The notes: generated from the sequence alone by a model not told the origin. Numbered from the stretch's first letter, positions 8,096-17,114 are shown. The stretch is 43,410 nucleotides of DNA from Desulfobulbaceae bacterium (GCA_024636345.1 JAGXHG010000027.1:1-43410), one strand, 5' to 3'. Numbers and translations: made by a program.

Positions 8096-8944
8096 GACCA
8101 GAAGTCGGTCTCTTTTGATCCAATCCGGGGGTTTGATCTGACCGCCGCTGACATCTCGCATCTGTAATCCTTTCACGGTCTCACAGGGCTTTCCTGCTGC
8201 ATCAAAAATAGAAAGGTCAAAAACAAGTTCATCGCTGTCTTGGGTCACAAGAACCACTGTGGTGCTGTATTGTTCTCCTGCTCTGGTCGGCTTGTGGATT
8301 ATCCGTTCGGCAAAACCCACCGGAAATGGAATGAAATCGGCAAGGCTCTGACCCAGGACGCAGGCGGCATGCATGGCCCCATCAAGGGGGAAGGGCGACC
8401 CAAGCTCTTTTACCATATCTCGCCCCTGTGGGAGCTTGGGTGCCTGCAGGGTGCCCCAGGCAACATGATTTGAGAGCTGAAGATGTCCCGTCAAGGTGTG
8501 GTAGCATGGGCCAAAGGGGACGAGTTCCTCATAAATGCGCTTTGCTGCCACGGAGCCGGTCGGCTTTGTGGATAAAGGCTGGTCAATGGGCACCTCTCCA
8601 CGGTTTTGCGGACGATTCGAAAATGTTATCCGGGCATGTTCCTTGACCCTGGTGATCTTTTTAAAAAATGTTCGGCTGAGCAGTTTAACCCCTATCTCCC
8701 CCTCGTCTCCTTCATCAAACTCCACCAGGGCTGACAACTCTGTTACCCCTTTCGGAATCTCCAGAAATTTTGAAAATCCGGCATCGCTCATTCCCCTGAG
8801 AAGAGTATCCGCCCCGATCTCTTTGACAGCACCGGCCATGATCTCCATTGTCTCTACCGCCGGCAGAATCACTTTCCCATTAAAGCAATGGTCCCTGAAC
8901 CAGGGCTGGACAGTTATGGTCACAGGCTGTTGGCGGACCATCAT
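8087..8944 (-). CDS. PKS-type double-hotdog dehydratase
   Basis: 285 residues from the ATG that overlaps the thioesterase stop as ATGA. The N-terminal hotdog has the DH motif HxxxGxxxxP: H19, G23 and P28 in HCFNGKVILP. The second hotdog has D188-x-x-x-H192 in FPLDGAMHAA, the second catalytic signature of polyketide-synthase dehydratases. It should remove water from 3-hydroxyacyl-ACP to give the conjugated double bonds. Free-standing PS-DH-like proteins of this size are less common than FabZ-type dehydratases, and this cluster also contains FabZ-like ones, suggesting division of labour. A longer start at 8965 is possible but lacks the coupling. Confidence 0.75.
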   Translation of the reverse strand: MMVRQQPVTITVQPWFRDHCFNGKVILPAVETMEIMAGAVKEIGADTLLRGMSDAGFSKFLEIPKGVTELSALVEFDEGDEGEIGVKLLSRTFFKKITRVKEHARITFSNRPQNRGEVPIDQPLSTKPTGSVAAKRIYEELVPFGPCYHTLTGHLQLSNHVAWGTLQAPKLPQGRDMVKELGSPFPLDGAMHAACVLGQSLADFIPFPVGFAERIIHKPTRAGEQYSTTVVLVTQDSDELVFDLSIFDAAGKPCETVKGLQMRDVSGGQIKPPDWIKRDRLLVSG

Positions 8945-9423
8945 TCTCGGGGGAATTGCTGCCAAAGCTTGATTGTCTGGTCATCGATCTCCACGGGAAT
9001 ACCGTCACTGTTCACCGCGCAATGTTTGGTAAAGCCGGTGCAGATAATTTCGCCGTCCTCGGCCCTGGTGATGCAATAATCAAATTGCAGCTTTACCAGT
9101 TCCAGTTGTGCCGGCCGGGTGTGAACAAGCATCAGATCGTCATAGTAGAGGGGCGTGTAATAATTGAGTTCGGTCTTGATGATGGGATAGATGTAGCCGC
9201 TTTCTTCTATCTTTTTGTACGGATAGTTTGCCTCCCGCATGAGTGAGGCCCTGCCGAATTCAAAATACCTGAGATAATTGGCATGATAAACAACCTGGGA
9301 ACGATCCGTGTCAACATAGAGGGTTCGCATCTCACAGCGATGCCAGATTTTGTTACTATTTTTATCTCGGACATGGGATGGGTGCTCTGGGAGTAACTCA
9401 GGGATAAACGGTTTTGGTCGCAT
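8941..9423 (-). CDS. Acyl-CoA/ACP thioesterase, 4HBT/YbgC hotdog family
   Basis: 160 residues with a single hotdog domain at about 28-155. The motif YVDTDRSQVVYHANYLRYFE at 37-56 matches the YbgC/4HBT active-site helix, with the catalytic aspartate at D38 or D40 and the VVYHANY core. The Gly that normally precedes V-V-Y-H is Gln here. It should hydrolyse or transfer the finished acyl chain from ACP. A thioesterase of this kind is standard in aryl-polyene clusters. The stop overlaps the dehydratase start as ATGA; the ketosynthase ends 47 bases upstream. The first 25 residues are an extension of unknown role. Confidence 0.85.
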   Translation of the reverse strand: MRPKPFIPELLPEHPSHVRDKNSNKIWHRCEMRTLYVDTDRSQVVYHANYLRYFEFGRASLMREANYPYKKIEESGYIYPIIKTELNYYTPLYYDDLMLVHTRPAQLELVKLQFDYCITRAEDGEIICTGFTKHCAVNSDGIPVEIDDQTIKLWQQFPRE

Positions 9424-9470
9424 CGTCTTCTCTTATCGCTTTGTTCTGTTAACCATATTCAGGTACATGA

Positions 9471-10736
9471 TTATACCCCTTTAAAGACAATACAGCAGTT
9501 GGTACCGCCAAAACCGAAGGAGTTGGACAGGACATGTTCGTACCCATGTTTGCGGGCCTGATTGGGAACAAGATCGAGGTCATCAAAGGCCGGGTCTGGA
9601 ATGTGATTCACCGTGGGCAGGAGCAGGGATCTGGACATGGCCTCAATGGACAGGGCTGCTTCGATGGCCGCGGAGGCGCCTAAGCTGTGACCTAGTTGTG
9701 ATTTATTAGCAGTGATGGGGATGCGTCCAATTCCCTTACTGAAGACCTCCCGCAGACATTCCACTTCCGTTGCATCACCGGTTGGGGTTGAGGTGCCGTG
9801 GGCATTGATACTGCCAATATCCTGCGGGCTCAATTCTGCATCATCAATGGCGTTACGAATGGCCCGGATAATGGTTTCCGCATTTGGCCGGGTGAAATGC
9901 TTGGCATCAGAGGTCCAGCCGATACCTGCAATCTCTGCCTTTGGCTGCAGCCCTAATGTCTTCATCTTCTCTTCTGCGGCCAGGACCAGTACTCCTGCTC
10001 CCTCGGAAAGGACAAATCCTTTACGGTCGAGGCTGAAGGGCCGTGAGGCTTGGCTTGGATCGTCATAGGCTCGATCCTTGGGACCCACTTTGATTGTCGC
10101 CAGCATATTGGAAAATCCCTGGATGATTTCCGGTACCAGGCAGGTCTCGACGCCTCCGACCAGGGCGAAATCGCAGTCGCCGTCGCGAATCATGCGGGAG
10201 CCGATGGCAATGGCGTGGTTGGCCGAGGCGCAGGCTCCCTGGGGAGAAAAGATCGGCCCGGTGAATCCCAGCAGCATCCCGGCTTTACCGGCCGGTAGAT
10301 TGGCACAGACATTGGGCAGCAGATAGGGGCTGACCTTTAAGGGACCCAGGTTGACATAATGATCCATGGCAATCCGGTAAGAGTCCGTACCGTTCAGGGC
10401 TGAACCGATCAGGCAGGCGGTTCGTGGCCCTGTCTGACTGTCCATTTCGAGACCTGCGTGGGCAAGCGCCTGCCTGCATATCTCCATGGTAAGAAAGACA
10501 TAAGATGCCTCCCAGATAGAGGCCTCTTTTCTGGTCACATAGGGAAACTGCGACGGATCCCAGTCAGGAATCTCTCCCACGACATTGCTACGGCTCTTTG
10601 TCTCGCACCTGCTGACCCTTCGAAATCCGGCCTGTCCGGCAGCAGCGGCCTGCCAGGTCTTGCTGAAGGTGTTGCCAAGGGCAGTGGCTGCGCCATAGCC
10701 GACAACGAAAACTCTTCTGTTGAGCGGTGCTTTCAT
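9471..10736 (-). CDS. Beta-ketoacyl-ACP synthase (FabF-like KS), first of a tandem pair
   Basis: 421 residues, full length for a type II ketosynthase. The catalytic triad is complete: C169 in PQGACASANH, H313 in NAHGTSTPTGD and H350 in NKSQLGHSLGAS, ending with the glycine-rich SNSFGFGGTNCC. It should catalyse decarboxylative Claisen condensation with malonyl-ACP. It lies 26 bases after a second ketosynthase gene and shares its layout, so they probably arose by duplication. Aryl-polyene systems use more than one KS, one for initiation or supply and one pairing with a chain-length factor. Confidence 0.92.
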   Translation of the reverse strand: MKAPLNRRVFVVGYGAATALGNTFSKTWQAAAAGQAGFRRVSRCETKSRSNVVGEIPDWDPSQFPYVTRKEASIWEASYVFLTMEICRQALAHAGLEMDSQTGPRTACLIGSALNGTDSYRIAMDHYVNLGPLKVSPYLLPNVCANLPAGKAGMLLGFTGPIFSPQGACASANHAIAIGSRMIRDGDCDFALVGGVETCLVPEIIQGFSNMLATIKVGPKDRAYDDPSQASRPFSLDRKGFVLSEGAGVLVLAAEEKMKTLGLQPKAEIAGIGWTSDAKHFTRPNAETIIRAIRNAIDDAELSPQDIGSINAHGTSTPTGDATEVECLREVFSKGIGRIPITANKSQLGHSLGASAAIEAALSIEAMSRSLLLPTVNHIPDPAFDDLDLVPNQARKHGYEHVLSNSFGFGGTNCCIVFKGV

Positions 10737-10762
10737 AAAACCTTAACCCAGAGGCCTTCCTT

Positions 10763-12013
10763 TCAATTGACTCGCTTAAAGACGGCGCAGCTGTTACAGC
10801 CGCCAAAGCCGAACGAGTTTTTCAAAACATACTCCTGAGGGAGTTGTCTTTTTGTATCCGCCACACAGTCGATGTCAATTTCCGGGTCGGATTGGTAGTT
10901 GATGGTGGGGAGGAGTATATCCTCCTGCATCCCCTGAATGGCAAAGATGGATTCAATCACGCTGGATGCGCCCATGGCATGCCCGATAAGAGATTTATTG
11001 GCAGAGACCGGTGGCATCTTGCTGCCAAAGAGTTCCCGCAGGGCGTCATATTCGACCTTGTCTCCCACCCGGGTTGAGGCGGCGTGACCATTGACTGCTG
11101 CAATATCCTCAGGAGCAATTCCCGCATCCTGAATGGCATCCTGCATGCACTTCTTGATGGTTTTACCATAGGGGGCCACAAAATGGTGCGCATCCGAGGT
11201 CATACCCCAGCCGGCCAGCTCGGTAGTGAAAGGCAGTCCATGGCTGAGGGCAAATTTCCTGCTGGCCAGGATGACGGCCCCAGCTCCCTCGGAGAGGACA
11301 AACCCTCGCCGATTGTGGGAAAATGGGCGGCTTGCTGATTGCGGGGGACCTTCGTCCTGCCCCTCTTTAGGGCTATAAACGCCGTTCATGGTATAAAAAC
11401 CGGCGACGATGGGTTCCACCAGGGCAAAATCAACTGCCCCACAGATAACCACATCGGCTCTGTTCTGGGCCAGGAACATGGCGCCGATAAGCATGGAAGT
11501 AAGACCGGTGGCACAGGCCGTGATAGTGGAGACAATTGGGCCTTGAGCCCCTGTCTGGATGGCAATTTTACCGCCCACCATGTTGATACAGGAGTTGGGA
11601 TTTGCGTATGGGGCTGGGAGTTTGTTCTCTGACTGCAGGCGTCTGTCGGCATTCAGGACTGCATCCAGGCCGCCGATGGCTGAGCTGTAGGTTACCCCAA
11701 CTCTGGGGGCGAGTTCGGGGCTTATCTCAAGTCCGCTCCGTTCCAGGGCGCGGGCAACAGAGAGCATACTATACTTGAATACCGGAGAGCTCCAGCTGGC
11801 CTGATGTCTGGCAGAAAGAAAGGGATAGGGGAGTCCGTCAATGTCGGGGACCTGCCCGGCAATGCGAACTGGAAAATCAGGGCTGAGGGGAAAACGGGTC
11901 AGTGGACCGATACCGCTTTCCCCTCGAAGAGCACGCTGCCATTGATCCTCCAGATCACTTCCCAGAGCCGAGATGGCGTCATAGCCGATGATGACCGGCT
12001 TATTGTCCTTCAT
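10763..12013 (-). CDS. Beta-ketoacyl-ACP synthase (FabF-like KS), divergent tandem copy
   Basis: 416 residues from ATG 12013, eight bases after the radical-SAM stop. C167 in TITACATGLT and H345 in NKSLIGHAMGAS are present. The first-histidine motif reads NGHAASTRVGD in place of the usual NAHGTST: the His (310) is kept, but Ala/Gly/Thr around it are replaced. The C-terminal KNSFGFGGCNSC is normal. It is therefore probably an active condensing enzyme with altered substrate choice. A TTG at 12028 would extend it by five residues, but there is no ribosome site for it. Confidence 0.9.
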   Translation of the reverse strand: MKDNKPVIIGYDAISALGSDLEDQWQRALRGESGIGPLTRFPLSPDFPVRIAGQVPDIDGLPYPFLSARHQASWSSPVFKYSMLSVARALERSGLEISPELAPRVGVTYSSAIGGLDAVLNADRRLQSENKLPAPYANPNSCINMVGGKIAIQTGAQGPIVSTITACATGLTSMLIGAMFLAQNRADVVICGAVDFALVEPIVAGFYTMNGVYSPKEGQDEGPPQSASRPFSHNRRGFVLSEGAGAVILASRKFALSHGLPFTTELAGWGMTSDAHHFVAPYGKTIKKCMQDAIQDAGIAPEDIAAVNGHAASTRVGDKVEYDALRELFGSKMPPVSANKSLIGHAMGASSVIESIFAIQGMQEDILLPTINYQSDPEIDIDCVADTKRQLPQEYVLKNSFGFGGCNSCAVFKRVN

Positions 12014-12021
12014 GGATGACA

Positions 12022-13020
12022 CTACCAAGGGATAAACTGATAGAGCTTGGCAAACATCTCATAGACCTCAATCCAATTTTGCAGATCCTCTGTACTTCTC
12101 ATATGGGCCCGCTTGTTGACCATGACCCAGCTCATGTGGGCAGCGCCATCTTTACAGGTCGAACAATCGCGGGTTTCTGAGGTACAGCAGCGGTGCACGG
12201 TTTTCAGGTCCGATGCCCAACGGATAAAATTGGTGAGACGTTTGGGACGGGGCTCACGTTTGTCTATGAGTTCTGTGACTGAGGGGCACTCCATCCAGCC
12301 GAATGTCCTGTCGAGCATCTGGCCGGTGGTGATAATCTGGTGGTAATATTTGGAGGAGATAACCGTCTTTGGGTAGGCATCAAGCATGGCATCCATCTCT
12401 GCCCGCACGTCAATCAGCTCTTCCGGCTTCCAGGAAAAACCGGCAACGTCCTCGTCATTGGAGAGCAACTGCATGTGTACCTTCAGGCCGATGTCCTCAA
12501 TTTTTTGAATGATCTTGCCTGTCTTTCCCAGTTGTTTCGGGGTGATGGTATAGAGGTAATAGGCATGCGGATCTCCAGCATAATTGGCGCTGGTGATCTT
12601 AAAGGTGTCTTTTCCCCGCAGGGCTTTCTCATCCTCTTCATCTCCCCACAGGGACAGGCCGACCATCATGTCGGGAAAACGGTCTCTGGGCACTTTGATC
12701 AGACCGTTGGTGGCACAGAAGGTCGGTAAGCGTTTGTAAAAGGCCTCTATGCGGTCCAGACATAAAGTGGGCTCGCCGCCGATGAGAATGGCCAGATTCA
12801 CCCCGCGATCCATCTCCTTGTCCACGAAGGCATGCCATTTGTTCACGTCATTTTCTTCCGAGGCCCGTTCATGCTCACCGGAGGAGAAGAAGAAGCAGCC
12901 CTTGCAGCGGAGATTGCAGCGGTCTGTTACGTCATATATGGAACTACGGATATTGAGCTTTGATATCTGTTTATAACGCTCATACCAGTGTTCATCGAGG
13001 AGGGAGCTGACTGTTTTCAT
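12022..13020 (-). CDS. Radical SAM protein A (paralogue of the next gene)
   Basis: 332 residues. C35-x3-C39-x2-C42 in DRCNLRCKGCFFF binds the [4Fe-4S] cluster and SAM. LIGGEPTL near residue 98 is the SAM-contacting GGE motif. A second cysteine set lies near the C-terminus (HRCCTSETRDCSTCKDG), suggesting an auxiliary cluster as in SPASM/twitch enzymes. About a third of its residues appear shared with the following protein by eye, including CNxRCxGC and the C-terminal CC...DC..C set. Radical-SAM enzymes are not part of the standard aryl-polyene set. The reaction cannot be named; a modification of the polyene head group is a guess from context. Confidence 0.85.
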   Translation of the reverse strand: MKTVSSLLDEHWYERYKQISKLNIRSSIYDVTDRCNLRCKGCFFFSSGEHERASEENDVNKWHAFVDKEMDRGVNLAILIGGEPTLCLDRIEAFYKRLPTFCATNGLIKVPRDRFPDMMVGLSLWGDEEDEKALRGKDTFKITSANYAGDPHAYYLYTITPKQLGKTGKIIQKIEDIGLKVHMQLLSNDEDVAGFSWKPEELIDVRAEMDAMLDAYPKTVISSKYYHQIITTGQMLDRTFGWMECPSVTELIDKREPRPKRLTNFIRWASDLKTVHRCCTSETRDCSTCKDGAAHMSWVMVNKRAHMRSTEDLQNWIEVYEMFAKLYQFIPW

Positions 13021-13175
13021 GGCAGGAAAGAAGATTAGTGTTCCAGAATTAATGAGTAGGTTACGATTTGGCTTGCTGTCTTATTGGTCCTTTTTCTCCA
13101 GCTCAGCGAAGATTCCGGCCCTGGCGCGAGTGATACTCTGACGCCGATGTCCGTCGCTTGCCAGGGGAAAACGAT

Positions 13176-14237
13176 TTATATCTTTGGCGGTTCGATCATC
13201 TCTTGGCAAAGGTTCGTACTTTTCTCATACCCCCTGACCCAGACCGCCAGATAGGTGTCGACGTAGTCCAGCCAGGCGGAAAAGGTGAGCGGATTGGTCG
13301 CATGGCGATACATCCTGGCGGTGACCACGGCACTGCCGGCGGCATAATGCCGGCAGTCATCACAATCGGTGTCGGGGACGCAGCAGGCGGCCGCCCGATC
13401 CCACTGCAGATCGGTGCGATATTGGCGAAAGGATCTGCCCAGACCGATATCGGTCGAAGGGTTCATTCGCGGGTAGGAGCAGGAGAACAGATCGTGCAGT
13501 CCCCGCTCATGGGTATGGGCCATTATATTGTAAGGAGAAAAGAGAACGGTCTGTGGAAAATCGGTCAGCAGTGCGCTCATGGTGGTACGGGTATGGGCCA
13601 GGGTTTGCGGTGTGTGCCGCAGATGGCCGTTGTATCCAACGGGAGCGGAAAACATATTAAAGGTAATCTGGTGGCCGTTGTCGGCAAGAAGCTCAGTTAC
13701 TTCCCGGGCCTGGTCAATATTGACCGGGGTGAAGGTGTAGACCCAGACGGCCCTGGGATCATTGCGGTAATTTTCTATCTGCCGCGCCAGCATATCTTTG
13801 GCCTTGCGGATTTCAAGGCTGGTCTGATCATTTCCCCAGACCGAGATGTGGATGCGGTAATCAATTTCTTGAGGTAGCACCTTCAGGCCATTACTGGCAA
13901 TGCACCCTAAGGGGATGACATCATAGCAGGTTTGACATAACTGCGGCACCAGGGATGGTTCAGCTCCGGCCAGGACGACAAAGGTTATACCCCGTTCCTT
14001 TTCGGTCTCCATGAGCTTTTTCCAGTCAGCAACATGAAGATTTTCTTCGGCAAACTGTTTTTCCCCGTTGAAATAATAACAGCCTTCGCAGCGGATGTTG
14101 CAGCGATTACTCATGTCATAGGTGGATTCGCGCAGGAAAAAATATTTACGCACCTTTTCCCAACGCGCACGGATGGCCGGGTCAGCTATGATCTCCGAAA
14201 ATTTGTATTCCCTGTTTTCTGCGCCTTGGTCTGCCAC
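13176..14237 (-). CDS. Radical SAM protein B (paralogue of the previous gene)
   Basis: 353 residues from a GTG that directly follows the ACP stop codon. The cluster motif is C46-x3-C50-x2-C53 in NRCNIRCEGCYYF. The GGE position reads LAGAEPSL, so the first Gly of the motif is Ala, a mild departure. The C-terminal cysteines CC...DTDCDDCRH match those of protein A and imply a second Fe-S site. A 155-base gap separates it from protein A. The back-to-back position with the ACP hints that its substrate may be carrier-bound (inference). Confidence 0.85.
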   Translation of the reverse strand: MADQGAENREYKFSEIIADPAIRARWEKVRKYFFLRESTYDMSNRCNIRCEGCYYFNGEKQFAEENLHVADWKKLMETEKERGITFVVLAGAEPSLVPQLCQTCYDVIPLGCIASNGLKVLPQEIDYRIHISVWGNDQTSLEIRKAKDMLARQIENYRNDPRAVWVYTFTPVNIDQAREVTELLADNGHQITFNMFSAPVGYNGHLRHTPQTLAHTRTTMSALLTDFPQTVLFSPYNIMAHTHERGLHDLFSCSYPRMNPSTDIGLGRSFRQYRTDLQWDRAAACCVPDTDCDDCRHYAAGSAVVTARMYRHATNPLTFSAWLDYVDTYLAVWVRGYEKSTNLCQEMIEPPKI

Positions 14238-14504
14238 TTATTCGTCGTCCGCTAATTTGGTATTGATATACTCGGCAATAATGCGCACGGTTGTCAACTT
14301 GGGGTAGTCATCTTCGTCGATCCTGATCCCGTATTCATCACGCAGGACAAGAGCAATGGTCGCCAGATCCATGGAGTCAACACCGACCTCGTCAACCAGA
14401 TCGAGATCAGGGTCAAAGGTCTGGGGGGTAACATCTTCGAGTTTGAGTTCGTTAATGATAATTTCGGCAATACGGATAATTGTCTGACTAATATCTACGT
14501 TCAT
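14238..14504 (-). CDS. Acyl carrier protein 1
   Basis: 88 residues, the usual ACP size and acidity. S44 in VGVDSMDLATI is the phosphopantetheine attachment serine, in the form GxDSM. The helix 2 region LATIALVLRDEYGI is typical of carrier proteins. It starts within the ATGA overlap with the upstream hotdog gene and ends directly against the radical-SAM GTG, so it is translationally coupled on both sides. It should carry the growing chain; a second, distinct ACP lies at 27.6-27.9 kb. Confidence 0.92.
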   Translation of the reverse strand: MNVDISQTIIRIAEIIINELKLEDVTPQTFDPDLDLVDEVGVDSMDLATIALVLRDEYGIRIDEDDYPKLTTVRIIAEYINTKLADDE

Positions 14505-14866
14505 GAATTTTTTTCAATCTCCTCTTTAGGGGCCAGGGTCAGGGTGCCGGAACAGACGGCTTCCTGATCACTGGTAATGCGGAAAGCAAATTGGTTTTTT
14601 TTCTTGTCGGGAACAGCATGGATGTCTAACACATCTCCCGGCCGTATGAGTTTCTTAAATTTAATTCTCGTAAGGTTTTGTAAAATAAGGTCCTTCTGCA
14701 GTACTTTTGCAATAGTGGCGCTTACCATATGCAGCTGGGCAATGCCCGGCAATATGGGGTCATCAGGAAAATGCCCGCAATACCAAGACGATTGCTGGTC
14801 TGTGGTCACCTGTGCTACCACTGCATCGTTGTCATCGAGCTCTGCTGAAAGATATGAATACCACAT
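14501..14866 (-). CDS. FabZ-like hotdog protein (ApeI-type), first gene of the minus-strand polyene block
   Basis: 121 residues. GHFPDDPILPG at 31-41 is the FabZ/FabA active-site loop with H32. In FabZ a catalytic Glu lies in the helix after PG; here that stretch reads PGIAQLHMVSA, so the Glu is replaced (Gln or His nearby). It may dehydrate by a changed mechanism or have another acyl-ACP role. Start ATG 14866; it leads the operon and overlaps the ACP by four bases. Confidence 0.82.
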   Translation of the reverse strand: MWYSYLSAELDDNDAVVAQVTTDQQSSWYCGHFPDDPILPGIAQLHMVSATIAKVLQKDLILQNLTRIKFKKLIRPGDVLDIHAVPDKKKNQFAFRITSDQEAVCSGTLTLAPKEEIEKNS

Positions 14867-15331
14867 GGATCATGTGCCGATAGGTTTGTTTGTAGAAGCA
14901 CGATTTTTCGTGGAATTAATCCACCTGTTGCGGCATATTACAGCTCTGATCACAATCGAAGTCGTCTCCAGTAAAATTTCTCCATTGCTTGTAACAGGAA
15001 AAGCAAAAAAGTTCAAATATTCTACTCTTATTTCATCTATCTCTTTAGAGGTTGTAATTCAGATCGGATCTGAGAATTAGGGCGAAATATTCCTAACCCA
15101 ATTCGACATTCACACTAGTCTCAATTTTAGCTCTGCACACTTTTTAAAGATCTTACCTCTGGCAATCCTACTCACAAGGGTACGTCAACATGCTATTAAA
15201 ATATTGGACCATAATCACAGTTCAATGAGGAGAATGCTTTTTATTGAAAAAATAACTAATTGCTAAACAGCATCCTATCCCGGAGTTGCGCGGACAGAGA
15301 GGAAGGAACCTTTGAGTTTGCTGCGTCTTGT
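14867..15331. other. Leader/promoter region of the minus-strand polyene operon
   Basis: About 465 bases of AT-rich DNA between the ATPase-less kinase gene and the first polyene gene, both read leftwards. It should hold the polyene promoter. A short perfect hairpin CACGA-TTTT-TCGTG-like element lies at 14899-14912, about 35 bases before the hotdog ATG, where it could sit in the mRNA leader. I see no convincing -35/-10 pair and no gene on either strand. Confidence 0.4.
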
Positions 15332-15931
15332 TTATTTTGATGAAATCTCGAAGACTTGAGTGTCTCCAGCGTATTTTTTCAGGACGAACTGATCCAGATG
15401 AGAAATTTTGTTGATTGTCTGCTTGATCGTCTTGGTGTTGTTTATGATATACTGCAGCTCTTTATAAGTTGTCGATTCCGGTTCAAAATCATCTTGAAGA
15501 AGTTGAGAACCACCCAGTATGACCTGAAGCGGAGAATTTAATTCATGGGCTATGGTCCCTGCCATTGCCAGAATGGCTTTCTGCTTTTCCCGCTCCCGCT
15601 TTTTCTCACTATCAGACAACATACCCATTGATAAGGCAATTATGTTGAAAAGGATAAGCTCGAGGGATTTTGCCAAATCGTCTGGCGTGAGACCTTGCCA
15701 ATGTGTCACTATAAAAGGAAGATAAAGGCTGCTGATGCTCAATGATGTAAGAAGACCTCCTCGTTTGCCATACCAGAAGGCTCCAAGAAGGATTGGTAGA
15801 AAGTACAGCTCACGTAATACAATATGATAATAAAAATGGGTTTGCTTTGTGGAAAAATGAAGAATAGTTGTAATTGTCACTAATAAAATTATCAGAAAAA
15901 ATTTGAGATAATCATGGGAAGAATGTTTCAT
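15332..15931 (-). CDS. Membrane histidine kinase fragment with HisKA but no ATPase domain (copy 1)
   Basis: 199 residues from ATG 15931, which has TTGAGG six bases ahead. A multi-helix membrane region covers about 8-110 and includes ELYFLPILLGAFWYGKRGG. A short coiled linker is followed by a HisKA dimerisation/phospho-acceptor domain with H129 in GTIAHELNSPL. The protein ends about 65 residues after that His, near YAGDTQVFEI, and has no N, G1 or G2 boxes. It cannot phosphorylate itself, but it could pass phosphate or be phosphorylated by a partner. The gene at 28208-28837 is a clear paralogue with the same end, so the short form is not a local truncation. Confidence 0.82.
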   Translation of the reverse strand: MKHSSHDYLKFFLIILLVTITTILHFSTKQTHFYYHIVLRELYFLPILLGAFWYGKRGGLLTSLSISSLYLPFIVTHWQGLTPDDLAKSLELILFNIIALSMGMLSDSEKKREREKQKAILAMAGTIAHELNSPLQVILGGSQLLQDDFEPESTTYKELQYIINNTKTIKQTINKISHLDQFVLKKYAGDTQVFEISSK

Positions 15932-16466
15932 TGGCTGCCTCAATTTTTATTCCTCAATAAAGATATATACACAGTATGGCCAACAAAAAAAGGGGACGGT
16001 TTTTTCAGGAAAACTAAACGGAAATTTGCCTCCCTGCGGACTCTTTTTTTTATGATTCATCAGCGTGACGAGGCATATAAGGAGATTATCACAGGCGGGA
16101 GTGAATGTCGAAAATAAATCTTTCTCCCTTTTTTGCTTTTATCAGCGGTCATTGTCAATAGAGATGTCTCTTTCGTGATGAAAAATGGTCACGAAAGCTG
16201 CGGCGGCTATGATCATAAAAGGAATGGTGGTGTGGCACCATGATGAGATCATCGATAAAGCAGGCATCAAGTTAAAGTCATTCAATCAACTGGTAGTACA
16301 ACTGGAATAGATGAATAAAACAGGTGCCAGTTGAGCTGAAAGCCCCAGGCTGTTTATTTCGCTTTTGTTTCGGGCAGTGCAAAAAGCTCTTTGACTTTTA
16401 TCCTGATAAAAACATAGGATAAATACATGGGTAGAGCAAAAGTAAAATCAGAAAGAGGCGAGCTAA
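15932..16466. other. Intergenic region before the copper-ATPase remnant
   Basis: About 535 bases. No reading frame here has protein-like composition; the longest plus-strand frames are short and rich in rare codons. The first part should contain the promoter of the leftward kinase gene, and the last 30 bases the leader of the ATPase remnant. Nothing else is recognisable. Confidence 0.4.
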
Positions 16467-17114
16467 ATGATAGACACAAATAGCGAAGATCACAAAAATC
16501 ATAACCACCATAAGGAACAACAAGCGAACGTTATCGACCCAGTATGCGGTATGTCAACCGGTAAGCCAAGTGAATTCAGCCGCTATGATCACGACGGCAA
16601 ACCATACTATTTCTGCAGCGAGCACTGTCTGACCAAATTCAAAAAGAATCCCGACGGTTTTTCTGCGAAGGAGTCCATTACCCCCCTTGAGGATAAGACA
16701 GTTCCGGGCAGCGAATACACCTGCCCGATGCATCCGGAAATCGTTCAGGATAAACCCGGTTCCTGTCCCAAATGCGGTATGGCCCCCGCCCTGGCACAGG
16801 CCCATGTGGGTATCGCCATGGGCACCGCGGTACCGACGTAGCCATGGAATCGGCCGGCGTTACCCTGGTTAAGGGCGATCTAACCGGTATCATCCGGGCC
16901 AGGAAGCTCTTCCCTCGCCACCATGGCGAATATCAGGCAGAACCTCTTCTTCGCCTTTATCTACAACTCGCTGGGCGTACCTGTGGCAGCCGGAGTGCTC
17001 TATCCTTTCCTGGGCATCCTGTTGTCGCCCATCATTGCGGCGGCGGCCATGAGCCTTTCTTCCGTCTCCGTGGTTGGCAACGCCTTGAGGTTAAAGACGG
17101 TAAAAATTACTTGA
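16467..17114 (+). pseudogene. Copper-translocating P1B-ATPase, collapsed remnant (internal deletion plus frameshifts)
   Basis: The start is intact: a His-rich leader, a YHS domain (DPVCGMSTG...YYFCSEHC at about 23-60), then the heavy-metal binding domain YTCPMHPEI...GSCPKCGM at about 89-106. Straight after CGM the frame continues as APALAQAHVGIAMGT, which belongs about 500 residues later, after the GDGIND motif of the ATP-binding domain. The whole ATPase core, including the CPC and DKTGT regions, is therefore deleted at a junction inside this stretch. A 2-base insertion near 16827 and another shift near 16912 break the remainder (GTDVAMESAG, then [12 protein letters not shown] to the final membrane helices ending near 17114). 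It cannot be functional as a pump. Confidence 0.9.

Noticed and set aside
13158..13877. Plus-strand 239-codon frame opposite radical SAM protein B
   Set aside because: Antisense shadow; the minus-strand protein has complete radical-SAM motifs.
15914..16117. 67-codon plus-strand ORF
   Set aside because: Starts inside the kinase gene on the other strand, has no ribosome site, and its composition is not protein-like.
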